Both the position numbers and the translations under genes were made by a program. This document shows positions 27,024 to 34,984 of a DNA stretch of 64,000 bases, one piece after another. The first letter of the stretch is position 1. The number at the start of each line of letters is the position of its first letter. The DNA is from Flavobacteriaceae bacterium UBA3339. Lineage in GTDB: Bacteria > Bacteroidota > Bacteroidia > Flavobacteriales > Flavobacteriaceae. The notes below the pieces were generated by a model that was not told the origin of the DNA, did no database searches, and saw nothing but the letters and a program-made list of their open reading frames with translations. The stretch spans positions 211,999 through 275,998 of the forward strand of contig DERN01000010.1 of NCBI GenBank assembly GCA_002360925.1, in the 5' to 3' direction.

Positions 27024-27326
27024 AATCCCATACAAAAATCCTAATTTCATTCTAATCAGCATTTTTTTAACGAAATTCCAAAAGAAAGTATGCTGACCGA
27101 AGATGGTTCCGATAATGATTAAAAGAACTTTATAAACGGGTAAAATTAAAATGAGAGAAAGTGGCCAATAAATTAACCAATGCAAAGACTCTTTTGTAAT
27201 TCCTAACAATGCCAAAATTGGACGCGTAATATAAGCTGAAGTACTTCCTGTAATTGCAAATACAATAAAAATGATTGCGAGTTGAAAATTGGAGGTTAAT
27301 CCCCACTTTTCTTTTAACTTTTTCAT
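27015..27326 (-). CDS. DUF6787-family small membrane protein
   Basis: A 103-residue protein beginning KEKWGLTSNFQLAIIFIVFAITGSTSAYI with two membrane helices (about 14-33 and 48-72). It matches the DUF6787 family as I remember it. The C-terminus FFWNFVKKMLIRM is amphipathic and basic. No function is known. It probably forms an operon with the DUF6146 gene upstream or stands alone; only 36 bases separate it from the end of that opposite-lying neighbour on the same strand. Confidence 0.75.
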   Translation of the reverse strand: MKKLKEKWGLTSNFQLAIIFIVFAITGSTSAYITRPILALLGITKESLHWLIYWPLSLILILPVYKVLLIIIGTIFGQHTFFWNFVKKMLIRMKLGFLYGIKN

Positions 27327-27362
27327 TATTTTTAATATTTCTAAATAACAAAAGTAGTCATT

Positions 27363-27782
27363 TTAATCTAATCGCACGCGATTAACTTCCTGAAAATATA
27401 ACAAATAATTATATAACATATAATTAACTTCGTAACCGTAATCAATTGTTGGTTGATAATCAATTGTATAATCAAAACCTCTTTTTCCAGCTCTGCTATT
27501 TGCATTAAAACTTAAAATCCATTGCCTGTTTTTAGTTTCTAAATACGCTTTACTGTAAAATCCTCGCGGTTTAGCTTTTCTTGCAAACCAACTTTCGAAG
27601 TAATTATCAAAAATAATCACTTCGTATTCTACTTCCGGATTGGAAATCTGAATGGAACCATCTTTAAAAACCGATTTCCCTTTTTGATCAATTTCCGAAG
27701 TATATTTTAAATCTTTATTTTGAGAAGAAGCACATCCGCAAAACAAAAAAGCACTAAAAACCATTAATATAATTCCTTTCAT
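27363..27782 (-). CDS. DUF6146-family lipoprotein
   Basis: A 139-residue lipoprotein (FLFCGCASSQ; lipid Cys about 17). The core has FDNYFESWFARKAKPRGFY and ends in YNYLLYFQEVNRVRLD, as in DUF6146 proteins of Flavobacteriaceae. Function is unknown. It is divergent from prfB and upstream of the DUF6787 gene on the same strand. Confidence 0.75.
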   Translation of the reverse strand: MKGIILMVFSAFLFCGCASSQNKDLKYTSEIDQKGKSVFKDGSIQISNPEVEYEVIIFDNYFESWFARKAKPRGFYSKAYLETKNRQWILSFNANSRAGKRGFDYTIDYQPTIDYGYEVNYMLYNYLLYFQEVNRVRLD

Positions 27783-27820
27783 CTCGGTAAGTTTTTTATA
27801 AAGATATGGATTAACTTGTT

Positions 27821-27828
27821 TATTTTTG
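27821..27828 (+). promoter_or_regulatory. Predicted -7 promoter element of prfB
   Basis: TATTTTTG, an exact TAnnTTTG match, 16 bases before the prfB ATG. Confidence 0.45.
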
Positions 27829-27844
27829 TAGAAAATGTTTTAAA

Positions 27845-28940
27845 ATGGTAACACAAGATCAGATCAAGAATCTTATGGAACGCCTTGGCGCGTTAAGGAG
27901 GTATCTTTGACATCGATAAGAAATTAATCGAAATTCAAAACGAAGAAGAGAAAACTTATGCTCCCGATTTTTGGAATAATGCTAAAGAGGCAGAAAATAT
28001 TGTTCGCAATATTCGTTCTAAGAAAAAATGGGTAGAAGGATATCAAAATGCAGTTTCGAATCAGGAAGAACTTCAAATTACGCTTGAGTTTTATAACGAA
28101 GGAGATGTTTCTGGTGAAGAAGTTGAAGAGCAATTTCAAAAAACGATTCAACTCATAGAAGATTTAGAATTCAGAAATATGCTTTCGGACGAAGGTGATA
28201 GTATGAGCGCTGTTTTACAAATAACTGCTGGAGCCGGCGGAACTGAAAGCTGTGATTGGGCTTCTATGTTAATGCGAATGTATTTGATGTGGGGCGAAAA
28301 AAGCGGTTACAAAATTAAAGAACTAAACTTTCAGGAAGGCGATGTTGCAGGTGTAAAAACGGTTACATTAGAATTTGAAGGTGAGTTTGCTTTTGGATAT
28401 TTAAAAGGCGAAAATGGTGTTCATCGTTTAGTTCGTATTTCTCCTTTTGATAGTAATGCAAAACGACATACATCTTTTGCTTCGGTTTATGTTTATCCGT
28501 TGGCGGACGATACGATTGAAATCGAAATAAATCCTTCTGATATTTCGTGGGAAACGATGCGTTCTTCGGGAGCCGGAGGTCAGAATGTAAATAAAGTAGA
28601 AACAGCGGTTCGTTTACGTCACCATCCTACCGGAATTATTATTGAAAATTCCGAAACAAGATCTCAATTAGATAATAAAACGAAAGCAATGCAACTTTTA
28701 AAATCTCAGTTATATGAGATCGAGTTGAAAAAACGTCAAGCGAAACGTGACGAAATCGAAGCTAATAAGATGAAAATTGAATGGGGATCGCAGATTCGAA
28801 ATTATGTGATGCATCCTTATAAATTAGTAAAAGATGTTAGAACTCAGTTTGAAACAAGCGATGTCGATGGTGTTATGGATGGAGAAATTGATCCATTCCT
28901 AAAAGCTTATCTCATGATGATGGGACAAAAAGAAGAATAA
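27845..28940 (+). CDS. prfB: Peptide chain release factor 2, made by programmed +1 frameshift
   Basis: RF2 reads UGA and UAA stops. The first reading frame starts at ATG 27845 and reaches an in-frame TGA at 27908-27910. The site is AGG AGG TAT CTT TGA C, so ribosomes slip +1 on CTT and continue in the frame from 27909 to 28940, giving 364 residues, the family length. The frame shows the RF2 anticodon-like SPF in ISPFDSNAKRH and the catalytic GGQ in SSGAGGQNVNK. The AGGAGG at 27896-27901 acts as the internal Shine-Dalgarno that promotes slippage. RF2 level thus controls its own synthesis. Confidence 0.96.
27896..27911 (+). promoter_or_regulatory. Programmed frameshift site of prfB
   Basis: AGGAGG (full complement of the 16S 3' end), then TAT, the slippery CTT and the TGA stop followed by C, which is the poor-termination context. 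It is one of very few Shine-Dalgarno-like words noticed near a functional site in the window. Confidence 0.95.
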
Positions 28941-28966
28941 AAAAACGACCAATTGGTCGTTTTTTT
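28939..28966. terminator. Bidirectional terminator between prfB and the DEAD-like gene
   Basis: A 28-base perfect palindrome: seven A, CGACCAATTGGTCG, seven T. It terminates transcription in both directions. Confidence 0.85.
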
Positions 28967-29603
28967 ATTCTTCCTCCTCCTCTTCAAAATCTTCGTTGTC
29001 TGAAAACCAATAGCTATCTAACATGGTTTTATCGACGAAAATTTCTAAGCGTTCTGTTTCTTGATCCGAAATATACATACGTTGGGTTTTTCCGATACTT
29101 TCTGATAATCGATATAAACGTGGTTCTATACGTTTGCGTAATAATTCGTCAATATCGTTGATGATGTACATTTTTAATTGGTTTACATCAAAACCAGCAA
29201 CGCTGAACATCATATTTAAACGTTCGGGCGTTCCGATTAAAATATCGATTCCTAACGAAATTAAGTTTTTATCTTCGTCTAAATCGGTTTTATCATGACA
29301 CATGAAAACACGCAAATCGGTATATTTTGCGTAAGCTTCCAGTTTTTCTTGCATACGCAAAGCTTCTTCTTTATCTTGAACAACAATTAAAGCACGAGGC
29401 GATTGCATAAAAGCTTTTTCTAAACGTTGAATAACCGAAATAGCAATAATATCTTCGCGTTCTGTTTCGTTTTCTACAATAAAAACGATATCATTTCCCG
29501 ATTTTATTGTTCCAAAGGCTTCTGCTAAAACTTCCGAAGCTTCTGTCAATCCGTTTTCGGTTAAGGCTTTTTGTAAATTGGGATTTATTTTCTTTAATTT
29601 CAT
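28965..29603 (-). CDS. Degenerate DEAD-box helicase-like protein (single RecA-like domain)
   Basis: A 212-residue protein that follows the first RecA-like domain of DEAD-box helicases but lacks the catalytic motifs. Where Walker A (AxxGSGKT) should be it has VENETERED, the DEAD box reads NDID, and the Q motif is lost. GTPERLN (motif Ib) is kept. The second helicase domain is absent and an acidic tail (DNEDFEEEEEE) follows. It cannot be an ATP-driven helicase and may bind RNA or a partner. I start at ATG 29603, one base after the regulator stop. Confidence 0.8.
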   Translation of the reverse strand: MKLKKINPNLQKALTENGLTEASEVLAEAFGTIKSGNDIVFIVENETEREDIIAISVIQRLEKAFMQSPRALIVVQDKEEALRMQEKLEAYAKYTDLRVFMCHDKTDLDEDKNLISLGIDILIGTPERLNMMFSVAGFDVNQLKMYIINDIDELLRKRIEPRLYRLSESIGKTQRMYISDQETERLEIFVDKTMLDSYWFSDNEDFEEEEEE

Positions 29604-29604
29604 T

Positions 29605-30768
29605 TTATTTCGAAGCAAATAATTCTACATCAGATTTTGAAATTTCTTTTCCACCAAGAATAATCAAACGTTCTACTACATTTCGTAATTCTCGAATATT
29701 TCCTGTCCAATCATATTGTTTTAACAAATCCAATGCGTCTTTAGAAAACGCTTTAGGAGCACTTCCCGATTCTTCGGCAATTTTATTTGTAAAATGATTG
29801 ATTAACATTGGAATATCATCACGACGATCATTTAAAGACGGAACTTTAATCAAAATAACCGCTAAACGATGATATAGATCTTCTCGAAAACGACCTTCTT
29901 CAATCTCTTTTCGTAAATCTTTATTAGTTGCAGCAATCACTCGAACATCAACTTTTATATCTTTGTCGGCTCCTACTCTACTGATTACATTTTCTTGTAA
30001 AGCACGTAACACTTTTGCTTGCGCAGCCAAACTCATATCGCCAATTTCATCCAAGAAAATAGTTCCTTTATCGGCTGCTTCAAATTTTCCAGCGCGATCT
30101 TTAACCGCAGAAGTAAACGCTCCTTTTACATGCCCGAATAATTCACTTTCGATTAATTCAGAAGGAATCGCAGCACAATTCACTTCGATTAAAGGAAATT
30201 GCGAACGATTACTTTTTTCGTGTAAATTATGTGCAACCAATTCTTTTCCGGTTCCATTTGGACCTGTAATTAAAACGCGTGCATCGGTTTGAGCAACCTT
30301 TTCGATCATGTCTTTTATTTGCAGAATAGGTTCGCTTTCCCCAATCATTTGATAGGTTTTGCTCACTTTTTTCTTCAAGCGTTTATTTTCTACAACCAAC
30401 GATTTATTATCTAACGCATTACGAACAGTTGTTAACAATCGGTTTAAATCAGGTGGTTTCGAAATATAATCGAACGCTCCTAAGCGCATGGTATTTACGG
30501 CAGTTTCTAAATCGCCATGACCAGAAATCATGATAAAAGGGATTTCTGGTTTTATCTTTTTAGCTTCTTGTAACACTTCTTCGCCATCTAATTTTGGCAT
30601 TTTGATGTCGCAAATAACCAAATCAAAATCTTGTTCTTTTATTCTTTCTAAACCTTCTTCTCCGTCGGCTGCTTCAACAATTGAATACTGATCGTTTTCT
30701 TCTGCCAATATTTTTGCCAAAACTCTGCGAATAGAAGCTTCGTCTTCAATAATTAAAATCTTAGCCAT
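29605..30768 (-). CDS. Sigma-54-type response regulator lacking a DNA-binding domain
   Basis: A 387-residue protein: receiver domain 1-120 with Asp54 as phosphoacceptor and Lys104, a linker with coiled-coil character (about 120-140), and an AAA+ domain 143-380 with Walker A GPNGTGKE at 169-176 and Walker B TIFLDE at 236-241. The sigma-54 contact loop reads GAFTSA (216-221) instead of GAFTGA. It stops at about the end of the AAA+ module, so the Fis-type helix-turn-helix is missing. No histidine kinase is adjacent. It lies in a four-gene unit after an ABC exporter pair. Confidence 0.9.
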   Translation of the reverse strand: MAKILIIEDEASIRRVLAKILAEENDQYSIVEAADGEEGLERIKEQDFDLVICDIKMPKLDGEEVLQEAKKIKPEIPFIMISGHGDLETAVNTMRLGAFDYISKPPDLNRLLTTVRNALDNKSLVVENKRLKKKVSKTYQMIGESEPILQIKDMIEKVAQTDARVLITGPNGTGKELVAHNLHEKSNRSQFPLIEVNCAAIPSELIESELFGHVKGAFTSAVKDRAGKFEAADKGTIFLDEIGDMSLAAQAKVLRALQENVISRVGADKDIKVDVRVIAATNKDLRKEIEEGRFREDLYHRLAVILIKVPSLNDRRDDIPMLINHFTNKIAEESGSAPKAFSKDALDLLKQYDWTGNIRELRNVVERLIILGGKEISKSDVELFASK

Positions 30769-30770
30769 AT

Positions 30771-32060
30771 TTAATATTTAAGCCATTTTAAAAGTTCTTT
30801 CCAAGTGGGTTTCTTTCCGTACATTAAAATTCCTACGCGATAAATTTTCGATGCTACCCAAACAATTCCTATAAAGGTAGCAAATAAAAGTGCAATCGAA
30901 ATTGCTATTTGATAAAAAGGTACACCGAAAGGTATGCGCATTAACATTACGATAGGCGATGTAAACGGAATCATAGAAAAAATAGTTGCAACGGTTCCGT
31001 GTGGTTCATTTATAACCGTAAAAAAACCGATATAAACGCCTAACATTAACGGCATAATTACAGGAAACATGAATTGTTGCGTGTCGGTTTCGTTATCGAC
31101 TGCCGCGCCAATTGCCGCGTAAAGCGAACTATATAAAAAGTAGCCGCCAATAAAATAAATGATAAAATACAGTGCTAAACTTAATAACGGAAGCTTTAAA
31201 AATTCGGTAATATATAGTTTAACATCTTCGACCTTTGAAGCTTCAAGAGCTAATTCTGTTGAAGGAGAAGACGTATTTAATCCGAAAACGGTATTTGCAA
31301 CAACTAATAAAATGATTCCGACAACTGCCCAAATTAGAAATTGAAGGATTCCGGCAAAAGTTGTTCCGATGATTTTTCCCATCATTAATTGAATAGGACG
31401 AACCGAAGAAATAATGATTTCGATTATACGATTTGTTTTTTCTTCGATAACGCTTCGCATCACCATATTTCCGTAAATAATAATGAACATCATTAATAAA
31501 TATCCGCAACCAATCCCGATAATCACTTTCATTTCATTTAAACCTTTAACGGTTTCTTCGCCTGAAGCTTTGGTTAAATGCATGGTTACATCGATTCTTG
31601 ATTGATCTAAAACCAACGTATCTACTCCTCTATTATTCATGTTTTGACGTGTTAATTTTTCGGAAAGAATGGATTCTACTTTCGCGATAAAACCTAAACT
31701 TGGACTATCGTCCGAAACATATTCTATAGATTTCTCGTAATCTTTTAATTCGTTTTTATTCGGAATAAATAAAATTCCTTCGTAATTAGCTTGCGAAACG
31801 CTGTCTTTTAAAACTTTAGTTTCGATTTTAGAAACATCGTGATATTTATAACTTTCGTCACTTTTAAATTCTTTGACAAACAAACCGCTTTCGTCGTGAA
31901 TTCCAATGTGTTTAATATCGGTTTTCAACGAACTTAAATAACCAATTAAAACAGCGACTGCAACAAAAATAAGCGGACTTACGAAAGTCATTATAATGAA
32001 TGATTTATTTCGAACTTTTGAAATAAATTCTCTTTTGATGATTAACGATAAAATACTCAT
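30771..32060 (-). CDS. ABC-2 type transporter permease, NatB-like
   Basis: A 429-residue inner-membrane permease with a first membrane helix (about 23-45), a large extracytoplasmic domain (about 46-175) and five further helices (from about 178). This topology is typical of NatB/YhaP-type ABC-2 permeases, which pair with a separate ATPase. The natural substrate is unknown; Na+ export and drug or lantibiotic export are known for relatives. The start overlaps the ATPase stop by one base. Confidence 0.88.
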   Translation of the reverse strand: MSILSLIIKREFISKVRNKSFIIMTFVSPLIFVAVAVLIGYLSSLKTDIKHIGIHDESGLFVKEFKSDESYKYHDVSKIETKVLKDSVSQANYEGILFIPNKNELKDYEKSIEYVSDDSPSLGFIAKVESILSEKLTRQNMNNRGVDTLVLDQSRIDVTMHLTKASGEETVKGLNEMKVIIGIGCGYLLMMFIIIYGNMVMRSVIEEKTNRIIEIIISSVRPIQLMMGKIIGTTFAGILQFLIWAVVGIILLVVANTVFGLNTSSPSTELALEASKVEDVKLYITEFLKLPLLSLALYFIIYFIGGYFLYSSLYAAIGAAVDNETDTQQFMFPVIMPLMLGVYIGFFTVINEPHGTVATIFSMIPFTSPIVMLMRIPFGVPFYQIAISIALLFATFIGIVWVASKIYRVGILMYGKKPTWKELLKWLKY

Positions 32061-32986
32061 TAGTTATTGGTTACGGTTTGAATAAAAATGTCGTTGATAC
32101 TCGGAATTTGCTCAACAAAATGTGTTACTTGTCCAAAAGGAATTACATCATGCAACAATTCGTTTGCATCGTGATTTCCTAAAGAAACCAAAAGCTGAAC
32201 TTCGTTATTTAACGATTTAAAAGAAGCTTTTCCTAATTCGTATTTTCCTTGCAAAGTTTGCTTTAATTGTTCTTGATTTTGTGTAATAACTCCAATTTCA
32301 AACGTGTTAGATCGAAATTGTTTCTTAATATCGATTAAACTACCGTCTAACAATTTATTCGATTTATGAATCAAAGCAATTTCGTCGCACATTTCTTCTA
32401 CACTTTCCATTCTATGTGTCGAAAAAATAATCGTACTTCCTTTTTTCTTTAATTCAATAATTTCGTCTTTTATGATATTTGCGTTTACTGGATCGAATCC
32501 AGAAAAAGGTTCATCGAAAATCAACAATTTTGGCTGATGTAAAACCGTTACGATAAATTGCACTTTTTGAGCCATTCCTTTAGAAAGCTCATGAATTTTT
32601 TTATCCCACCAATCGGTTATCTCAAATTTTTCGAACCAATAGTGCAATTGTTTTTTTGCTTCGATTTTCGAAATTCCTTTTAATTGTGCCAAATACAAAG
32701 CTTGCTCGCCTACTTTCATCGTTTTATACAATCCGCGTTCCTCGGGCATATAACCGATATATTTTACGTGATGTGCTTGCAGTTTTTCGCCATCTAACAA
32801 AATTTCGCCACTATCGGGAAACGTAATTTGATTGATGATACGGATTAGCGAAGTTTTTCCTGCTCCGTTTGGGCCCAATAAGCCGTAAATGCTTCCTTGA
32901 GGAATAGATAAGGAAACGTTGTTTAGTGCCGTTTTAGTGCCATATTTTTTTACAACGTTTTTTACTTCAAGTATAGATTTGTTCAT
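32060..32986 (-). CDS. ABC transporter ATP-binding protein, NatA-like
   Basis: A 308-residue ATPase with Walker A GPNGAGKTS near 38-46, Q-loop region INQITFPDSG, signature LSKGMAQKVQFI near 134-145, Walker B LLIFDEPFSGFDP near 154-166 and the H-loop TIIFSTHRME. A C-terminal DUF4162-like region (about 215-308) follows. First gene of a four-gene minus-strand unit with the permease, the orphan response regulator and the DEAD-like protein; all junctions are 1-3 bases or overlap. Confidence 0.93.
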   Translation of the reverse strand: MNKSILEVKNVVKKYGTKTALNNVSLSIPQGSIYGLLGPNGAGKTSLIRIINQITFPDSGEILLDGEKLQAHHVKYIGYMPEERGLYKTMKVGEQALYLAQLKGISKIEAKKQLHYWFEKFEITDWWDKKIHELSKGMAQKVQFIVTVLHQPKLLIFDEPFSGFDPVNANIIKDEIIELKKKGSTIIFSTHRMESVEEMCDEIALIHKSNKLLDGSLIDIKKQFRSNTFEIGVITQNQEQLKQTLQGKYELGKASFKSLNNEVQLLVSLGNHDANELLHDVIPFGQVTHFVEQIPSINDIFIQTVTNN

Positions 32987-33019
32987 TTATTTGCTTAGTA
33001 TATTTTTACAAAGTACCTA

Positions 33020-33052
33020 AAAAAAACCCATCCTTGCGCAAACAAGGATGGG
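33020..33052 (-). terminator. Rho-independent terminator after dnaJ
   Basis: A perfect 10-base stem (CCCATCCTTG / CAAGGATGGG) with a six-base loop. The minus-strand transcript ends in a long T run. Confidence 0.85.
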
Positions 33053-33120
33053 AAAAATTGCTATGAAAAAGAAAATCCACCGTTTTATAAGTGTACCACA
33101 AAGTTAATTATTTTTTTCAC

Positions 33121-34248
33121 TTAAGAAAACATTTCCTTCACTTTTTCAAAAAAACTTTTATCTCCTTTTTGCGGATGTGGCACAAAATTCTTATCTTCTT
33201 TGTTTCTTTCGAAGAATTCTTTCTGTTCTTTTGAAAGTTTCTTAGGTGTCCAAACATTGATATGGATTAGAAAATCTCCTGTTCCGTAACCTTGAATACT
33301 CGGTAATCCTTTTCCTTTTAATCTTAATATTTTTCCTGACTGAATTCCTTCTTCTAATTTGATACGTACTTTTCCTGTTACCGTATCAATTTCTTTAGAT
33401 CCTCCTAAAACAGCTTCGGAAATACTTATATATAAATCGTAATGAATATTTTCGCCTTCGCGTTTTAATGTTTCGTGTTCGATTTCTTCAATTACCACGA
33501 TTAAATCACCTGAAACACTATTTGCTCCCGGAGCATCGTTTCCTTTTCCTGAAACTTTTAATTGAATTCCGTCTGAAACACCTGCCGGAATTTTGATTGA
33601 AACTGTTTCGTCAGAAACGATCATTCCTTCAGCATCGCTTCCTTCTGGTTTATGATCTAGCAATTGACCCGAACCATGACAAGTTGGACAAGGCGACGAA
33701 GTTTGCATACGACCTAAAATGGTGTTTTGAACACGCATTACCTGACCTGTTCCGTTACAAGTAGAACACGTTTTATAAGTTACGCCGCTTGCTTTTACTT
33801 TACGTTTTACCTTAACTTTCTTCTCAACTCCGTTTGCAATATCTTCTAAAGTAAGTTTTACTTTTATACGTAAATTAGAACCTTTTACTCTACGTTGACC
33901 GCCACCGCTAAAGCCACCGAAACCGCCAAAGCCGCCACCAAAAGCTCCTCCGAAAATATCTCCAAACTGACTAAAAATATCTTCCATATTATTGAAGCCA
34001 CCACCGCCTCCAAATCCGCCAGCTCCTTCAAAAGCTGCATGTCCGTACTGATCGTAACGTGCTTTTTTATCTGGATCGCTTAAAACTTCATAAGCTTCGG
34101 CTGCCATTTTAAAATTCTCTTCGGCTTCCTTATCTCCCGGATTTTTATCAGGATGGAATTCGATCGCTTTTTTACGATATGCTTTTTTTATCGCAGCTGC
34201 ATCGGCACTTTTATCAATACCTAATATTTCGTAATAGTCTTTTTTCAT
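33121..34248 (-). CDS. dnaJ: Chaperone protein DnaJ (with half of the usual zinc motifs)
   Basis: A 375-residue type I Hsp40. The J domain has HPD at 32-34, followed by a very Gly/Phe-rich linker (about 74-118). The Cys-rich region holds only two CxxCxGxG repeats, CSTCNGTG at 161-168 and CPTCHGSG at 187-194, against four in E. coli, so a single zinc centre is expected. The C-terminal substrate domains are complete. It stimulates DnaK ATPase; dnaK is not in the window. Cotranscribed with grpE (8-base gap). Confidence 0.95.
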   Translation of the reverse strand: MKKDYYEILGIDKSADAAAIKKAYRKKAIEFHPDKNPGDKEAEENFKMAAEAYEVLSDPDKKARYDQYGHAAFEGAGGFGGGGGFNNMEDIFSQFGDIFGGAFGGGFGGFGGFSGGGQRRVKGSNLRIKVKLTLEDIANGVEKKVKVKRKVKASGVTYKTCSTCNGTGQVMRVQNTILGRMQTSSPCPTCHGSGQLLDHKPEGSDAEGMIVSDETVSIKIPAGVSDGIQLKVSGKGNDAPGANSVSGDLIVVIEEIEHETLKREGENIHYDLYISISEAVLGGSKEIDTVTGKVRIKLEEGIQSGKILRLKGKGLPSIQGYGTGDFLIHINVWTPKKLSKEQKEFFERNKEDKNFVPHPQKGDKSFFEKVKEMFS

Positions 34249-34256
34249 TCTTCTTC

Positions 34257-34805
34257 TTATTGCCCAATCACTACTTTTGGATAACGTATAATCTTATCGC
34301 CTAATTTATATCCCTTTTCAATTACATCTACAACTTTCCCTTTCATATCATCGCCAGCTGGGATTTGAGTAACCGCTTCGGCAATATCTGCATCGAAAAG
34401 ATCTCCTTGATTGATTTCTACTACATTCAATCCTTTCGAAGTCAAATTGTCACGTAATTTATTTGAAATTAAATTAAAACCTGTCAAATGTTCACTTGCT
34501 CCCATTGATTCCATTTGAAGAATAGCTCGATCGAAATCATCTAAAATGGGTAAAAGAACTTTCATAACATCTTCGTTTGCAGTCGAAAACAATTCTAATC
34601 GCTCGCGAGCTGTTCTTTTTCTAAAGTTCTCAAATTCAGCAAACAGTCTTAAATATCTATCTTTTTCTACCGCTAACTGATCTTCTACAGATTCTTTTCC
34701 TTCTTGATTATCAATCGTTTCAACATTTTCAGTTTCGTTGGCATTATTTAATTCCTCGCCATTGTTATGTTGCATATCTTTATCTTTAATTTCTTCGTTT
34801 GTCAT
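34257..34805 (-). CDS. grpE: Nucleotide exchange factor GrpE
   Basis: A 182-residue GrpE with a disordered acidic N-terminus (about 1-40), a coiled-coil dimer region starting VEKDRYLRLFAEFENFRKR and the C-terminal beta domain ending KGYKLGDKIIRYPKVVIGQ. It releases ADP from DnaK. First gene of grpE-dnaJ. The start codon sits in a TTTGTCA-rich stretch (34798-34873) that may be a heat-shock operator. Confidence 0.95.
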   Translation of the reverse strand: MTNEEIKDKDMQHNNGEELNNANETENVETIDNQEGKESVEDQLAVEKDRYLRLFAEFENFRKRTARERLELFSTANEDVMKVLLPILDDFDRAILQMESMGASEHLTGFNLISNKLRDNLTSKGLNVVEINQGDLFDADIAEAVTQIPAGDDMKGKVVDVIEKGYKLGDKIIRYPKVVIGQ

Positions 34806-34873
34806 AATTTGTCACTTTTTACAGTTGCAGATAAACAAATTCGAAGCCACTCTTAAAAACTAGACAAATTGTC
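34798..34873. promoter_or_regulatory. TTTGTCA repeats and GACAAATTGTC palindrome upstream of grpE
   Basis: Two direct copies of TTTGTCA (34798-34804 and 34808-34814, one helical turn apart) and an inverted pair in GACAAATTGTC (34863-34873) flank the grpE start. The pattern is seen directly; a regulatory role in heat-shock control is an inference. Confidence 0.35.
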
Positions 34874-34953
34874 AGAATATTTCGAAGTTCTTAATCCAGA
34901 TTAAGAAATAAACAGATTAGGTAAATTCACATTTTATTAAGAATTTTTTATAA

Positions 34954-34961
34954 TATCTTTG
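34954..34961 (+). promoter_or_regulatory. Predicted -7 promoter element of the YceI lipoprotein gene
   Basis: TATCTTTG, an exact TAnnTTTG match, 23 bases before the ATG. Confidence 0.5.
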
Positions 34962-34984
34962 CTTCGTAAAAAATATTTATCATT

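Noticed and set aside
28179..28940. A separate shorter protein starting at ATG 28179
   Set aside because: This is only the later part of prfB. The full product is reached through the frameshift at 27908.
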